From the NCBI GenBank assembly GCA_900618795.1, contig UYJD01000007.1, positions 721,702-785,701 on the forward strand: a stretch of 64,000 nt of DNA, read 5' to 3'. This document shows positions 12,001-23,883 of this stretch, piece after piece. A model generated the notes under the pieces. It had not been told where the DNA came from. It did not search any database and was given only the letters and a program-made list of their open reading frames with translations. Made by a program: the position numbers and the translations under genes. Every line of letters begins with the position of its first letter. Positions within the stretch are counted from its first letter, which is position 1. Origin of the DNA: Cyanodermella asteris. Its lineage: Eukaryota > Ascomycota > Lecanoromycetes > Ostropales > Stictidaceae.

Positions 12001-14400
12001 GACAAGAGGGCTGCCCTCCGTTCGGGGGGACGAGTGAAGCACTGCGATTGGTCCCCGATCAACAAATCGTAAATCATCGGTTTGTGCTCATCTGGTTGCG
12101 AGTACGATGAGTGCATTTATATCACGGTACGTATTGTCTCATAACATCGCCTACTAGTGTGTACACAGCAGACGAGAGGCACATGCGTCCCGCGCTTCCG
12201 GCCTCTTCAGTCCGACGCAGAGAGCTGGGACCACTCTGACATCCAACCTTTCATCTTCTGCAATGACCTGTCATGTTCAGGCAGACCCTGCTTCTAGGTG
12301 GGGCATAGTATGGTCGTGGGCTTCTAGAAAACGTCTCTGGTCAGCCTCGCATCTTTCACTCGTCTTAACAAATCCTAGCCCATGCTCTACTCCATTTATG
12401 TAAAGATTATATCAAAGATTGGCCATAGAATGTCACGTGGGCCCTCCTTTGCACATAGCAACCCAGTACTCACGCCCGGGATCAGGCCGTTGCGCGATTT
12501 ATCTATGAGGCGAATGCTAGTCGGATAGGGGCTTTGAAGCTCTGCGGAAACGGTTGAGCCAAGTTTCCGATACCTATACAGCATGGGCCTAAAGTGTTAT
12601 ATCCTACTTGTCAACCTCAAACTTAGCAGACAAGCTTCTCTCGTGTCTCAGCATGCCCGGTCTTGGTCCTATTTCGCGCACGCAGGCTAGACTTTGCCTA
12701 CAGCACAAGCCGAATAGTGCTTGACGCCCCTTGCGATAACACGACAGGTGCAGTATAGTATCGAATAAATGGACTCCGTCACAAGGTCAAGGTAGCCACT
12801 GAAGTCTTGTGAGGTAGACGAAGTGGCATCATCCAGCTTCCCAATTTCCGCGCTAAGACTGGAGTTGATTACAAGAATCGTCGCCGCTTCACGTGACTGG
12901 CCTTTCCTCACATTGCATGATTTCAGATCGATGCGTCGCAAATTTCGGAATGCAGGTCGCGTTTGGTACTTGATCAGTGGTCCGTTGATCTGCAACGTTT
13001 GTCTGTTCAGCACTTATGGGCACGGCTTCTTTGTTGGTAGCGATTCTCCAAACTTACCAATGGTACATGTAGGCAGTTGGATGCTGTTGTGAAAGCTACG
13101 TGGGGGCTGTAGCTCAAGCACCACCGTCCGACCTATTATGAACGTGCGGTTTTCTTCAACACTGAGAACATCCTCTGTGACATGAGATCCCCGTACGATT
13201 CGGAGACCTGAGCGTCGACTGGTTGAGGTGACCGAATTGGTATTGACATGACCTCGATTTCATCCACCAACGTCTATACCTACACCCTTTTGGCCAGGCT
13301 AGAGACATTTGCAATGACTCTTCTACATTATGTATGTTCGGAGGGCGTGACACCGAAATCAAGGCTTTATGGTTGTTCGAAGGATGTGCGTCCAGCTCAG
13401 GCACTACCAGGTGCCAATTGCAGCGGTCAGTACATTTGGTCGACACCACTTGCGAGAGTCTCTCGCCACGACACAGTTTTCCAAAGGCTCGATGCGAAAT
13501 CCCCGATTCCCGTGGAAAGGCATCTGATGCCACGCCGCATCAGAAAGATAACGTCTGCGAGAACATGGCGAGCAATTGCGTATCCAAGCCTGGATTGGCC
13601 ATGATGTTTTCAGAATTTTGGGCGTATACCCGAGTGAGCACAATATAATCGGACACATGAGCCGGTGCCGGGGATTGGATGGCTCACAACAGCCTCGGGA
13701 CAGAGATCTGAATTCTAAAGTGGGAGCGAGGGGCCAGCCAAGGGCCCATCGAGACACTGTCTCTTCCTCATAGCCTCGGATCACTGAACAGCACGCGATA
13801 GGGGGACAAACATGGAAATCTGATGACGCACGATCTGTGCGGCTAAGAGGTCAGGATGTTCTCGAAGTCGAGGGGGGCGGAAGACACGAGGACGTGCATG
13901 AGACAGCGATAGCCGTCCTGGGTTTGTCGGTATAGAAGAAGATACCCTCAGTGGCTGGAAACAGTAAGAATTTGCTGACTAAGCGACACCATCCAGGCAC
14001 TGGGCTCTGATGGGGTCAGAATCGGCCCAGGCCGGGCACGAGACATTCGGCTCCAGAGCTTGCGGCATGGCGGAGGCTGAGGAGAGGAGCCAAGTCTGCA
14101 GGTCAACATTCTTCGCAGAGCCGCGCTCGAGACATTGTTGCAGGCCGTTCGGAGGTCTGGCGGTCAGAGGGCGCGGTCGAGGTCGTGCAAGTGCCGTGAA
14201 GGAGAATTGAGGGAACACATGCAGGTCGCGCTGATTATTAATAGGGACGGGGCCCACTGGCGGAATGAGTGGCCGGGATGCACGGGACCGGCGCGCGCAA
14301 ACGGCCACTCAATCTGTCGTAAAATGTGTTTGGCGGCGGGCAGCGTCGCAGTGGATGACCAGCCCTCGCAATCTCCATCAAGCAGCATGCATCCCAATAA
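9082..14400. other. Long gene-poor stretch
   Basis: In more than 5 kb I find no ORF with a recognisable family and no convincing splice-linked set. The stretch 9700-10100 is GC-rich and looks like promoter for the G-beta gene. On the minus strand, the frames at 13013-12687 (RNLRRIDLKSCNV) and 13533-13156 (HKALISVSRPPNIHNVEES) vaguely resemble F-box/leucine-rich fungal proteins and could be eroded gene remnants. No tRNA, rRNA or tandem repeat was seen. Unannotated non-coding transcripts or an orphan gene cannot be excluded. Confidence 0.4.
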
Positions 14401-14925
14401 TCTCTTCGTCCGGCGCCTCCTTTAAGCTCCTCTCCCAGCAGCGCTCACATCGTTCATCGCAACATACCCGCCCTTCACGCATGGCATCGGTGTGACCACA
14501 GCTAGTTCCTGTCGACATCGTGAACATCTCACTCCCGTCCCTCTTTCCGCCTCCCCTCGCCTTCGTCTGAAGCGACCTCTCTTTCCGCTGCGAATCACGT
14601 CTTTGCGCGCACGGCCGCCTTCCCCCAAAACCAGCTCATCCCTCAGCGTTCCCCATCCCATCCACGGAGCAGGTCTTCACTCCAGCATTACAACCCCTTT
14701 TTGCCCCAATCTCACTACTCGAGCCCTCTGGTCGATTCTCTGCGCCGTTTGATCGTTCCTCCCAGTCCGCGCCGCTGCTTTCGACGGCTGATAAATCCCG
14801 CTATCCGTGGCGACGCTCTTTCACACACCGCGGTTGACCGTTCTCATTCAGCAACAGCTCCGCCTCTGTTCATCGAGCAGACCGCAAATTACAGCAGCCT
14901 CATCACGAAAGTCGCTTGCACGCAC

Positions 14926-15017
14926 GTGAGCGGCGGTATCTGCATTGGACAAGTCGAACGTAGGCCCATCTCGACCCGATCCCTACATCGCTACTATATA
15001 TACTAACACGCGCTCAG
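14926..15017 (+). other. Probable intron in the samB 5' leader
   Basis: A 92-nt interval begins GTGAGC and ends CAG, with a perfect TACTAAC branch sequence at 15001-15007, ten bases before the acceptor. It lies 40 nt upstream of the samB ATG. The surrounding 14400-15056 is pyrimidine-rich leader sequence with no long ORF. The intron would lie entirely in the 5' UTR. Confidence 0.6.
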
Positions 15018-15056
15018 TTTTCACGAACCCTCTGGCTAGGGTCGAGTTCATGAAGC

Positions 15057-16916
15057 ATGCGCGAGGTCAACTTCTCTATACCAAATGTCAACAAAGCCTC
15101 TGTGGGCATCACAACTGCTCTCTATGATCGGCGCGCCCTTGACTGCACCTCTACACTCCCGCTCATCAACTCCCTAAACCATTTGGCCTATCTGACAACA
15201 TCCTCCGCCAGGATCCGCGATATCCTTACTGTGGATGGCGGCATCGAGCGGCTAGTATGTGTTCTCAAACAAGGTCGCTCGGAGGAGACGATGGAAAAAT
15301 GGAAATGGAATCTGGCATTTCAGTGCGTGGTTAATATAGGAGTCAGGGGGTCTGAGGGCGTCAGGACAAGAGTCGTCGAGGCAGACATGGTTCCAGTCAT
15401 CGCTACCATCTTGGACAACTATATCAAGGTGATTGACAGACTCAAGGAGAAGGCAGACGCCGAGAGCGACCGTCTGTATCCTGGTCGTCGCAGCGGCCAT
15501 CGATCAGGATCTCGATCCTCGAAACGGCACGATGCGTCCGACGAGGCTCCCGAGGCTCACGTCTCGCGCCGACAGGCACCTCCCCCTGCTATCACAATCC
15601 CTCCCAACGTTCCCCAGCGGCTTCGTAGCCGTACCTACGATCAGCCAAGTCCCATGGACACATCACCAACTCGACAGCCAACCCCGGGCTCCCCGCCTGG
15701 ATCTTCACACAGCACAGCCAGCCGTCATGATCGAATGACCGTACACAATCGTCATCATCACCATCGGAGTGAAGGGACCAGGACACCCTCGGCACGAGCT
15801 CACCAGCCACCACCGGTAGATGCAAACGCATTAAACGAAGCCACAAGAGAGCTCGGTCTTCGTCCCGTTCGAGACTCCGACAGGTTGCCATCTATGTTGC
15901 CTTCAGTATCTTCTGGCATCACTTCACAACCAGAATCACCTACCACCCCTATGGCACCTGTCGTTCAGACGGGCCACCATGGTACTCGTGACCGCCGTCG
16001 ACCAGCCCTACGCACACAAGGCTCAGCGGCAGCTGACCTTGACGATGGTGATGCTGATCAGAGCCCGGCCGAAATGGATCAAGACGGTGGTCCCCAGGAA
16101 GGAGAGCCGATGGTGGACATTCAGACTGAAGACCACATGGATGCTGCCAACCAGTCAGACACGATACTGAACATTGTCACTCAACCACCAGAGCTCACAA
16201 ACGCAGCTGGGTCCGAGGCACAAGAGGTCGAAACTTTCAACATACCACATGCCCCTGCTCAGGACGGCAGTATCATACAAACCAACATTCGGCCTTCGCC
16301 CACGACTGGGCACCCCTTACCAACCGGTCGGCCGATATCAACCACCATCACTCCGCCTTCACCCGTACCAACCAGTGGCAGCAGCCGCTACGGTCTGTCT
16401 TCGGGGTCGCACCCGGCAGTCCTTGCCGCAACGCCTCGAGAGGAAGACGTTATCATGTCCCTCCAGCTGCTCGCATACGTGTCCAAATACTGCAACCTCC
16501 GTACGTATTTTCAGAGCAGTCACCTCGTCCCCGCTCTGGAGGTCGGCGGCAAACTTCGACTACTGGACCAAGAGATGACACCAGAAATAGAAGAGGAAGC
16601 CCGGGTGAAGGCGACAGAGGAGGAATTTCTGCTCGACGACTACAACATTTTCCCACTTGTCGAGAAATTTACCGTAAGGCACCACAGCACCGACATGCAA
16701 TACTGGGCGGGCGTTGTCATGCGGAACCTCTGCCGCAAGGACGATAGCAGAGGCGGCATTCGACAATGCGCTTATTACAAGTGTGGGAAATGGGAACAGT
16801 TCACCCGACAGTTCGCCAAGTGCAGGCGTTGCAGACGGACAAAATATTGCTCTAAGGAATGCCAGAAGAATGCCTGGGTCTTTCACCGGCATTGGTGCCA
16901 GGTTGCGACGAGCTAA
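15057..16916 (+). CDS. samB: SamB/MUB1-type MYND zinc-finger protein
   Basis: Single exon, 619 residues. The N-terminus MREVNFSIPNVNKASVG and the following armadillo-like region (to about residue 140) match the ascomycete SamB family. A long disordered Ser/Pro/His-rich middle follows. The last 50 residues are a complete MYND finger (Cys571, Cys576, Cys589, Cys592, Cys598, Cys602, His610, Cys614). SamB is needed for correct nuclear positioning and septation in Aspergillus conidiophores; yeast Mub1 is an adaptor of the Ubr2 ubiquitin ligase in Rpn4 turnover. The 5' leader seems long and interrupted by an intron at 14926-15017, which suggests translational or transcript-level control. Confidence 0.95.
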   Translation: MREVNFSIPNVNKASVGITTALYDRRALDCTSTLPLINSLNHLAYLTTSSARIRDILTVDGGIERLVCVLKQGRSEETMEKWKWNLAFQCVVNIGVRGSEGVRTRVVEADMVPVIATILDNYIKVIDRLKEKADAESDRLYPGRRSGHRSGSRSSKRHDASDEAPEAHVSRRQAPPPAITIPPNVPQRLRSRTYDQPSPMDTSPTRQPTPGSPPGSSHSTASRHDRMTVHNRHHHHRSEGTRTPSARAHQPPPVDANALNEATRELGLRPVRDSDRLPSMLPSVSSGITSQPESPTTPMAPVVQTGHHGTRDRRRPALRTQGSAAADLDDGDADQSPAEMDQDGGPQEGEPMVDIQTEDHMDAANQSDTILNIVTQPPELTNAAGSEAQEVETFNIPHAPAQDGSIIQTNIRPSPTTGHPLPTGRPISTTITPPSPVPTSGSSRYGLSSGSHPAVLAATPREEDVIMSLQLLAYVSKYCNLRTYFQSSHLVPALEVGGKLRLLDQEMTPEIEEEARVKATEEEFLLDDYNIFPLVEKFTVRHHSTDMQYWAGVVMRNLCRKDDSRGGIRQCAYYKCGKWEQFTRQFAKCRRCRRTKYCSKECQKNAWVFHRHWCQVATS

Positions 16917-17733
16917 TGAAGATCTCAATTCTGTTCGCACGGCACTCAATCAATCAAATGATGAATTCACGAATAACCTTCCTGCAACGACTTTGCACGA
17001 GGCGTGTCTTGCTGAGCAGCGCTCTTTCCTGTCTGTACGAGGGATTGACACCGGTTCAACGGATCAAAGTTGTATCGACAACACACGTCCGAAGCATGTC
17101 AGCGCAGGAACATGACCAAGTAATGATATGCACAGGGAACGGAACGATACGAAAAAGCGCGCATTTGATGTTTTGAGGAGATGCGAATACTTGAAAGCAC
17201 GGCGTACTGCTTTGAACTTGGTCCTGCGTCAGTTGCTGTGCTGCGGTTACTCATTCGACGGTTAGGCTTAAATTTCGTCGCACGCCTGGTCTCTTGTTCA
17301 GACAATCATTGCATGGTGATTGATGACATTATTCAAAGCCAAAAATCGATTTCAGTTCACTTGCGAGCGTGCAATTCTTTTTTTTGAGCACAGCAAGAAC
17401 GGGACGGAATAGGCGCATGATACCGGGTTTCTATCGAGGGTGTGCAATTGCAGAGGGGGCGCGTATACCGAGGGGAATCTCGAGCAAGGGAAAGGCAAAG
17501 AGCTTTTAAAGCCCCACGCGTTGAGAAGGACTGTTAGCCATAGAGTTTAGCGGTCTGCACTAATGCAGGATTGTTTCACTTAATTGCAGGGCTCACAACA
17601 CCAGTCGTAAAAATAAATCCACTGTAGCTGCCATCAACCAACACGACGCAGGGTAACGAGATAAGTTGAAAGTAAGACGGTATCTAGACGATATGCTGAC
17701 GGCCTACATACGCTGCGTGGCTTGTGAGGTGTT
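16917..17733. other. Intergenic: convergent 3' regions
   Basis: 817 bp between the stops of samB and the CCDC137-like gene. It holds an 8-base T run near 17379 and no supportable gene. Confidence 0.5.
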
Positions 17734-18782
17734 CTACGATACCCTCGTTCCTTTCCGAAACGAGCGATACCTTTCAAGCACGTCCTGCCTGGCTCTTCCC
17801 AGTTCTTCTCTTCGACGACGGCTTCCAGCTGCCCCTGGGACGTCTGCAACGTCTGCACCAACGGCGTTTCTGACCTTGAACCTCTCCCTGACCTTGACTT
17901 CAAATCGCGGCGGTGCCTGAACAACATCATGCACCCCAATCAGCCCTGTACTTTCAGTCTCGGCAGCTTTTCGTGCCTTCGCAACTGCTGCCCACGGGTC
18001 GTCGTCACTATCATCAGCACCTCCTTTCCTCTTCTTCCCTTTCTTGCCCTTCTTCTTCTTCTTGCTCGAAGATTTTACCTTGTCCGGATCCTCCAGTATT
18101 CTCACGGCTTGCGCGTTGTCGTCTCCATTGAGGATCGCTTCGATCTCTGCCTCTTCCTCTGCTTCGGCAACCTTGTTCTTCATGCGCTTATCTCTTTCTC
18201 GCCATTCGTCCTGCATTCGGGTAATCTTCTTTTCCAATTTCGTTCGGTAGCGTTTCACGCCTTCGACGTTGACTTTGCCCCTGGATGCGATCTTGCCGAG
18301 AGGCATTGCTGCGTCGACACGTGCGGAGAAGTCGGCCATGCGCTCTCCTGGCATGATGGTGGGAATTGCGATCTCGGGGGCGTCTGCCGAAGCGGTCTCG
18401 GCGACTTCTGCATCGACTGCTTGATTCTTTGCTTGCGCGTTCGTCTTTCTCTTCTTCGAGACGCTTGGTCTCGTCCCGTCGTCCAAGCCGGACTTGGGCT
18501 TTATGCCGCGCGTGAACGCCATGAGGCGCGCGAACGCTTTTGGAGTATCATCGTCGCTGGGCTTCGCTCGCTTCCGTTTCTTGCTCGTGCCCTGCTGGTC
18601 CTGCCCGGCCTGTTTCGATTTTCCCGCTTTGGCGCTGCTGGGTTTCGAGGTGGGGAGGGGTCTCGCAATCGCCGTGGGCGGTAAGTCGTAGCTGTACACA
18701 ATTAGAACTCTGCCCATGGCTTCATGAGCCTCATAACTTACTCCTTTGTAGCATTGGCCCCTCGCTTCTGTTTGTGTGGCAT
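17734..18782 (-). CDS. Basic nucleolar-type protein, CCDC137-like
   Basis: Two exons, 18782-18742 and 18691-17734 (intron 18741-18692, 50 nt, GTAAGT...CAG), giving 332 residues starting MPHKQKRGANATKD. The larger upstream frame beginning at 18906 is not needed. The protein is rich in Lys/Arg/Glu, with stretches such as KKKKKGKKGKKRK that act as nuclear or nucleolar signals. The spaced motifs IPTIMPGERMADFSARVD, VVQAPPRFEVK and a C-terminal RxDVLERYRSFRK resemble in order the human CCDC137 family, a chromosome-periphery and nucleolar protein. That link is mine from motif order and is moderate. It could be another ribosome-biogenesis factor. The gene itself is well supported. Confidence 0.75.
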
Positions 18783-19505
18783 GGTGGCGGCTCTGTAATG
18801 TCTGAGTTGGAGATGCGCAGAGAAACAAAAAAAAGTTGCGGAGAGAGATGCAGATCTGCGGAGCACAAGGCGGTCGACCGAAAGTCGCGGCGCAGCTCCT
18901 GCTCACTCAATGTTCGCGAATGCCTGTGATTATACCTAGTAATGTGCGGATACAGGCTGCGAAAAATGGCATTATGGCAACGTCCTGTCAAGAAGTAGAA
19001 GCACTGAGCTGAAGTATCGACAGCGAATATCAACACCGGTACGCAGAGCACCTACGCCACGATTTCTGACGACCGGCGTTGCGCACGCGGCGAGGCGGCG
19101 CGTTTCCGAAACGCTCATGCGGCTGTCGGTTCGTTTTAGACTAATTACCAGACACGACCATTGACCTCTGCTGTTGATATAACTTTCTTCGAGACTCGAT
19201 GATTGCGCCAGTCTATATCGCATTGATAAAGTCATACTCGCATCCTGACTTTGGCCTCGATATTTGATGTCATTCGTTGTACCGCTTCGGTCAACGTTGA
19301 TAGTCTAGCACTAGGCTCCGTTCCTTAGTCGCTGTAAGTTCTCCAGGCTCAGCTCATGACTACATGCTACGCCTTGATGAATTTATCAACGTGCTTTGCT
19401 GGATTCGCTGCCTATAGAGGACCAAGCTGATCGACAGCCAGCCTTACCCATGGACTCGATATATACGGTCTAGATATTTCAGTTCCGCGTCCATACCCGT
19501 ACACC
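18783..19505. promoter_or_regulatory. Divergent promoter region
   Basis: 723 bp between the divergent starts of the CCDC137-like gene and the AIM6-like gene. A TATATA-like box (ATATATACGG) lies near 19460, about 45 bp upstream of the + strand ATG. No gene is seen. Confidence 0.4.
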
Positions 19506-20925
19506 ATGTCACTTGATGGCACATTCCCCAACAGCTCCAATGGAAACGGCAATGGACCGACAATACTCCTCAACGATGCCCCTCTCCGATCAAGCCATGA
19601 ATTCGACTCGCTCCCAACAGAAGAGGCCGGTCTGATGAACGACGAAGAGGCCTTCTACTACGACCGCAACTACAGCCGTAGTCGGCAGCTTTTCGGGCCC
19701 CTCCAGAACCTTTGGTCTCATTTCAAGCAACAGACCACCCTATCCATCAACAAGCACAAACGCAATCTTTCCGGTGACCGGCCCTTGGGTCCACGTCGCG
19801 GGTTGCGGAAGTTTGGCTTTTTCATCCTGGTCTTTCTTGCCCTGCTCGGTGTCTTACAGCTCGTGTCTGTCTCACATGGCGCTTACGTCGCCCTTTTCCC
19901 GTCGCATCGGAACAAGGTCATCGAAGCATGGGAGCTACTTGGCAAAGAAAAGGATGCCGCTAGACTTCAGCACTACCCTACAGATTTCACCAGAGATATC
20001 CAGCCAATTCCGTGCCACTCGCATAACGATTATTGGGTAAGATTACTCCAGAAGGGGACAATATGTCCGAGAACATTTGCTGATTGTGTGCGCTCTCTTA
20101 CAGCGATCGATACCGTTGTTCTCTGGTATCACCGCCGGATGCATCAGCACCGAAGCAGACGTTTGGCTACGAGACGGCGAGCTGTTCGTCGGCCATGACG
20201 AGAGTAGCCTGACGAAGAACCGGACTTTACAGTCGCTGTACCTTGACCCCTTGTTGGGCATGCTCGAGCGCCAAAACCCGTCTACGGAGTTTGTGCCGGA
20301 CGGCGAAAAGGGCATGAACGGCATATTCGACACAGATCGGGGCCAGGTCCTGACCCTCCTGATCGATCTGAAGACAGAGGTCAACGAGACCTTCAAAGCC
20401 GTAGTTGACGCTCTCGAGCCTCTACGCAGAAAGGGCTACCTCACGCATTCCGACGGCCAGACCGTTGCGGACCGACCTCTTCGAATCGTCGGCACTGGCA
20501 ACACGCAGTTCTCGACCGTCTTGTCCGATTTGAATCCGCACAATGACATTTTCATGGATGCGCCGATTGGAGAGATGTTCGAGGAAGACGCTGCAGCACG
20601 CAGCTTACAGACCGTATATTCTGCTCGCGCCAGCCCGGATTACGCACCGAGCAACTCGTACTACGCCTCCGGTTCGTTCACGGATGATATCGGACACATG
20701 TGGGGGTGGTCGCTGAGCAGGGCCCAGCTGCATAAGCTGCGCGGTCAGGTAAAGGGAGCTCACAGGCGAGGCTTGAAAGTAAGATATTGGGAATTGCCCG
20801 CTTGGCCGATTTCCAGGCGTAACGCATTGTGGAAACTTCTCGTCGAGGAGGGTGTTGATGTCTTGAACGTTGATGACCTCCAGGGAGCGGCCAATGAGGA
20901 TTGGAGTCGGGCCGACTCTTGGTGA
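19506..20925 (+). CDS. AIM6-like PLC-fold (GDPD-like) membrane protein
   Basis: Two exons, 19506-20036 and 20104-20925 (intron 20037-20103, 67 nt, phase 0), giving 450 residues. A cytosolic N-terminus of about 100 residues precedes one transmembrane helix (KFGFFILVFLALLGVLQLVS). A TIM-barrel domain related to glycerophosphodiester phosphodiesterases follows, with HSHNDYW at the splice junction and EADVWL plus LFVGHD after it. This is the fungal AIM6 family (altered inheritance of mitochondria 6). The HxHND and E-x-D residues suggest a retained metal site. The biochemical substrate is unknown. A single-pass type II topology is inferred from the helix position. Confidence 0.85.
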
Positions 20926-21373
20926 GAAGATCTGATATATACCTTTGTGGGACCGACGCCCTTGGCGTCTAGGTAATTGGCAACCTTTCTTATACGATAA
21001 TGATTGTTCATCAAATGCTTTCCATGACGATTTGTTCGAAGTATTTGGTCCTTGTTGAATCCGTAAAGAGGCAGTGCAGTGGGCAGACAACGATAAGTGA
21101 AACTGTAAAGTACCGGCAGTGATTGTGTCGGTATTTTCCTTATGTGGACAGCAGTTCAGCTTATAACTACTGTACGGCAGCGATTGCCAAGCCACTCAGG
21201 GCCCAAAGACGTACGCACCCTCGTGCGTACAGCTCAGGATATCTCATTGAACAATGCACCGTCAGCAAGAGTTGCTCCAGCACTCTTTAAGATCGCCATT
21301 CGTTTCCAGAAAGCAAGTCCAACACCATGCGCCTCGCCAAAATCGCCAATTAAAGAGCCGCTCGCATGTATCC
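20926..21373. other. Intergenic: convergent 3' regions
   Basis: 448 bp between two convergent genes. I see nothing beyond presumed 3' UTRs. Confidence 0.5.
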
Positions 21374-22563
21374 CTACTGCTTTTCTTTCTTGTCCTTCTT
21401 GTCCCTCTTCGATTTCTTCGGCTTAGACCCTTCTTCCTCATACGCATCAGTGTTTGCATCCTTCGACTTCTTGCGCTTCTCTTTCGACTTCTCCGGCGTC
21501 TCGTCATTACTGCGCTCGGCCGCTTCTTCACTTTCGTCCTTGACCTTCTTGCTCTTCTTCTTCTTCGGTTTGGCTACCTCTTCGGGGCCATCGACCTCCA
21601 TTGCGTCTTCAAGCTTGGCCTCGTCGACCTCGGCAGCAGGTGAATCATCAGACTCGCGCTTTCGTTTGTTGTCCTTCTTGGACTTCTTCTCCTTCCGCAT
21701 CTTCTCTTTTTCCGCCAAACGAGCATCAACCTCGGCGGAGATATCTTCCGTTTCCGGCTCGGCAGCTGGTGTCTCAACTTCGTGACTCAATTTCGATCGC
21801 TTCGATGGCTTGCTATCATGATCGGCACCCCGCTTCGAAGCTTTTGCCGGTTCTGAAGAAGCTTGCGGGGGTGTCGGCTCGGAGTCAATGACAAAGTAGG
21901 GGTTTTCTTCCATGACTGGTGCTTGGGTTGGTTTCCGCTCTTGTACAGGGACGCCGTTTGCTCCGCTAGACCATTTGGCGCTTTCTGCCCCCTTCTTTTC
22001 GCGAATCTCTTTCAAGGACTTTCGATTCAGCCGTGTGTCGGCACCAGGAGTGTATGCTGGACCGTTGGGATTCGCAGGCTCTTCAACGCCATTCTTTTTC
22101 AGTTTCGAAGCTTTCGAGCCGTACTCATTTGCAGCCTGGCCGTATTCGTGGTCGGCGGGCGAATAGCCGACGTACATTGAGTCCGAAGCGGAGCCGATGG
22201 GAACAGCCTCACGCGCACCAGCAGGCTCAACGAAATTGCGCGTGGCTTCCTTGGTATCCTTCAGCATCTTGTTGGCGCGGTCAAGACATGCCATGATGGT
22301 GCGGAAGTTCGCGGTGCCTTCGACTGTGTGCTTGCGAATCATGTCAATCATGCGCTGATGACCTTCCACAACGGAGATGTGATGTTTGAAGACCTAAGAA
22401 TGGCATCGTTAACTTTAGACTCCGACGCATGGAAGCGGTATCCTGGCGGGTAGCTTACCTCAGGCCATGGGATATGCCGGGCCGGCTTGGGACCCTTGCC
22501 CGTCCATCGTGTAGAGCCGCCGCGGGCGACGTTGTCGAACTCTGAACCGCGCTTGGCTGGCAT
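21374..22563 (-). CDS. Conserved lysine-rich nuclear-type protein
   Basis: Two exons, 22563-22459 and 22393-21374 (intron 22458-22394, 65 nt, phase 0), giving 374 residues from MPAKRGSEFDNVARGG. The first 100 residues look ordered (RHIPWPE, then FKHHISVVEGHQRMIDMIR and a helix through LDRANKMLKDTKE). The rest is disordered and strongly Lys/Glu rich, with many KKSKK and KRKR clusters that would act as nuclear or nucleolar signals. I do not recognise a named family. The arrangement suggests a chromatin or ribosome-biogenesis factor, but that is inference. An in-frame Met 64 codons upstream was rejected because MPAKRG is followed at once by the ordered domain. Confidence 0.75.
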
Positions 22564-23297
22564 AATGGACGTTTGCGCAGTTGCGTTAGGACTACTCGTG
22601 GTGGGAGGAAAGTTTGTGCGGAATGAGACGAGTGAGTGAAACCGACCTCCAAAACTTTTTTCGGAGTTGATGGTCGCTGCCAAGATTTTCGGACTCTTTG
22701 TCCGCTGTTCCACTTTTTGAGTCCGCTGTGCGCTCGCTAAGCCGCTGGGCCTCATGGACGCCGAACTCGATCGCGTCTTTCATAGGCCTTGTTTCAGGCC
22801 ACATAGAATCTAAGCATCTTACCCAGCGAACCCCGCCTGAAGACAATCACGTATACGCTTCAAATGAATGACCGCTCTGCTCTGCCATCGAGGTTTCGTC
22901 CTCCGTTCATTTTTACGAGACAACCGCTCGTGTTTCACATTGTCCTCTTTACGGCTGATCGTCATCATGCTGACCGCGCAACTTGAAATAGACCGATGAT
23001 CGTAATGGCTGCCACGCCGTTGCCACAATTATGGCATGAGTAATCATCTCGCGAATAAGCTGCAATCAATGTGAGATCAGGGGTATTTATCAGGCAAAAT
23101 ATGGACTGCAGATTAATGACGCCAATTTTGACTTGTCAGGGGATATCTCATGAAATTTGTGTACAACGAACGTAAAGGATTTTGTTTTCAGACCGGCTTC
23201 TCGAAAATCAATTCTGGTCCAGAGGCGTGGCTCAACCATGCGCGCCTCCCACCAGTGGCTTTATGTACAAGGCTCTCGACATGTATCTAGTCGCTGC
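22564..23297. other. Intergenic
   Basis: 734 bp between two genes on the minus strand, holding the promoter of the lysine-rich gene and the 3' end of the BYS1 gene. No gene is seen. Confidence 0.5.
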
Positions 23298-23883
23298 TTA
23301 GAAGCTCTTGTGCTCCTCACGACGTGCGAAGCCTGAGTTTGGCTGGTCAATGTCGAGCCAAACATCACCAACGTTGGCTGGGCAGTTGTGGGTCGCCCAA
23401 TCGTCTGTGACCTAGTCAGTAAAAGTACTCGGGTTATACAATGTTCTTGATCGTACCTTTGGGGGCGTTGTACGCGTCGTGGCACACGGTGTTGGCAGGA
23501 CACTTGAGCTGCAGGCAGCGGACGGCGTTGGCGCCAGGGCCGGTAGGAGAGACCTTGACGTTGCCAGACTTGAAAGGGCTGCCGTTGATGAGAGATATGT
23601 CGTACCAGAGCTGGTCGTTCAACGTATACTCGAACTGCATGACATTGTTGGTGTATGCCGCGCTCATGTCGTCCACACGGGTAAACTTGAGCGACATGGA
23701 GGCTCCACCGCCAATGTAGTTGTGGGAGCCGATGGCGTGAGCAGGAATGACCGTGCGGCTGTTTGGGTCGTTGTTGACCCAGTAGTAGACGGGAGCATTA
23801 CCCCAGTTGTTGATCTTCAGCTGGCCGGCAATGGCGCTGCTGGCGGAGGCCAGGAGAAGAGCCGCAAGGGTGAAAGCCTTCAT
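23298..23883 (-). CDS. BYS1-domain secreted protein
   Basis: Two exons, 23883-23457 and 23404-23298 (intron 23456-23405, 52 nt, phase 1), giving 177 residues. A clear signal peptide (MKAFTLAALLLASASSAIAG) is followed by a thaumatin-like beta-rich domain of the Blastomyces yeast-phase-specific (BYS1) family: LKINNWGNAPVYYWV, QFEYTLNDQLWYDIS, CPANTVCHDAYNAP. Six cysteines remain in the mature protein when exon 2 is included. BYS1 proteins are small and secreted or wall-associated, induced in particular growth phases; their function is unknown. The second exon supplies CPANVGDVWLDID. Nothing suggests toxicity. Confidence 0.88.

Noticed and set aside
18783-18906. Longer N-terminus for the CCDC137-like protein from 18906
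   Set aside because: It reads through an intron. The spliced start MPHKQKRGANATKD uses a consensus GTAAGT donor and gives a typical basic N-terminus.
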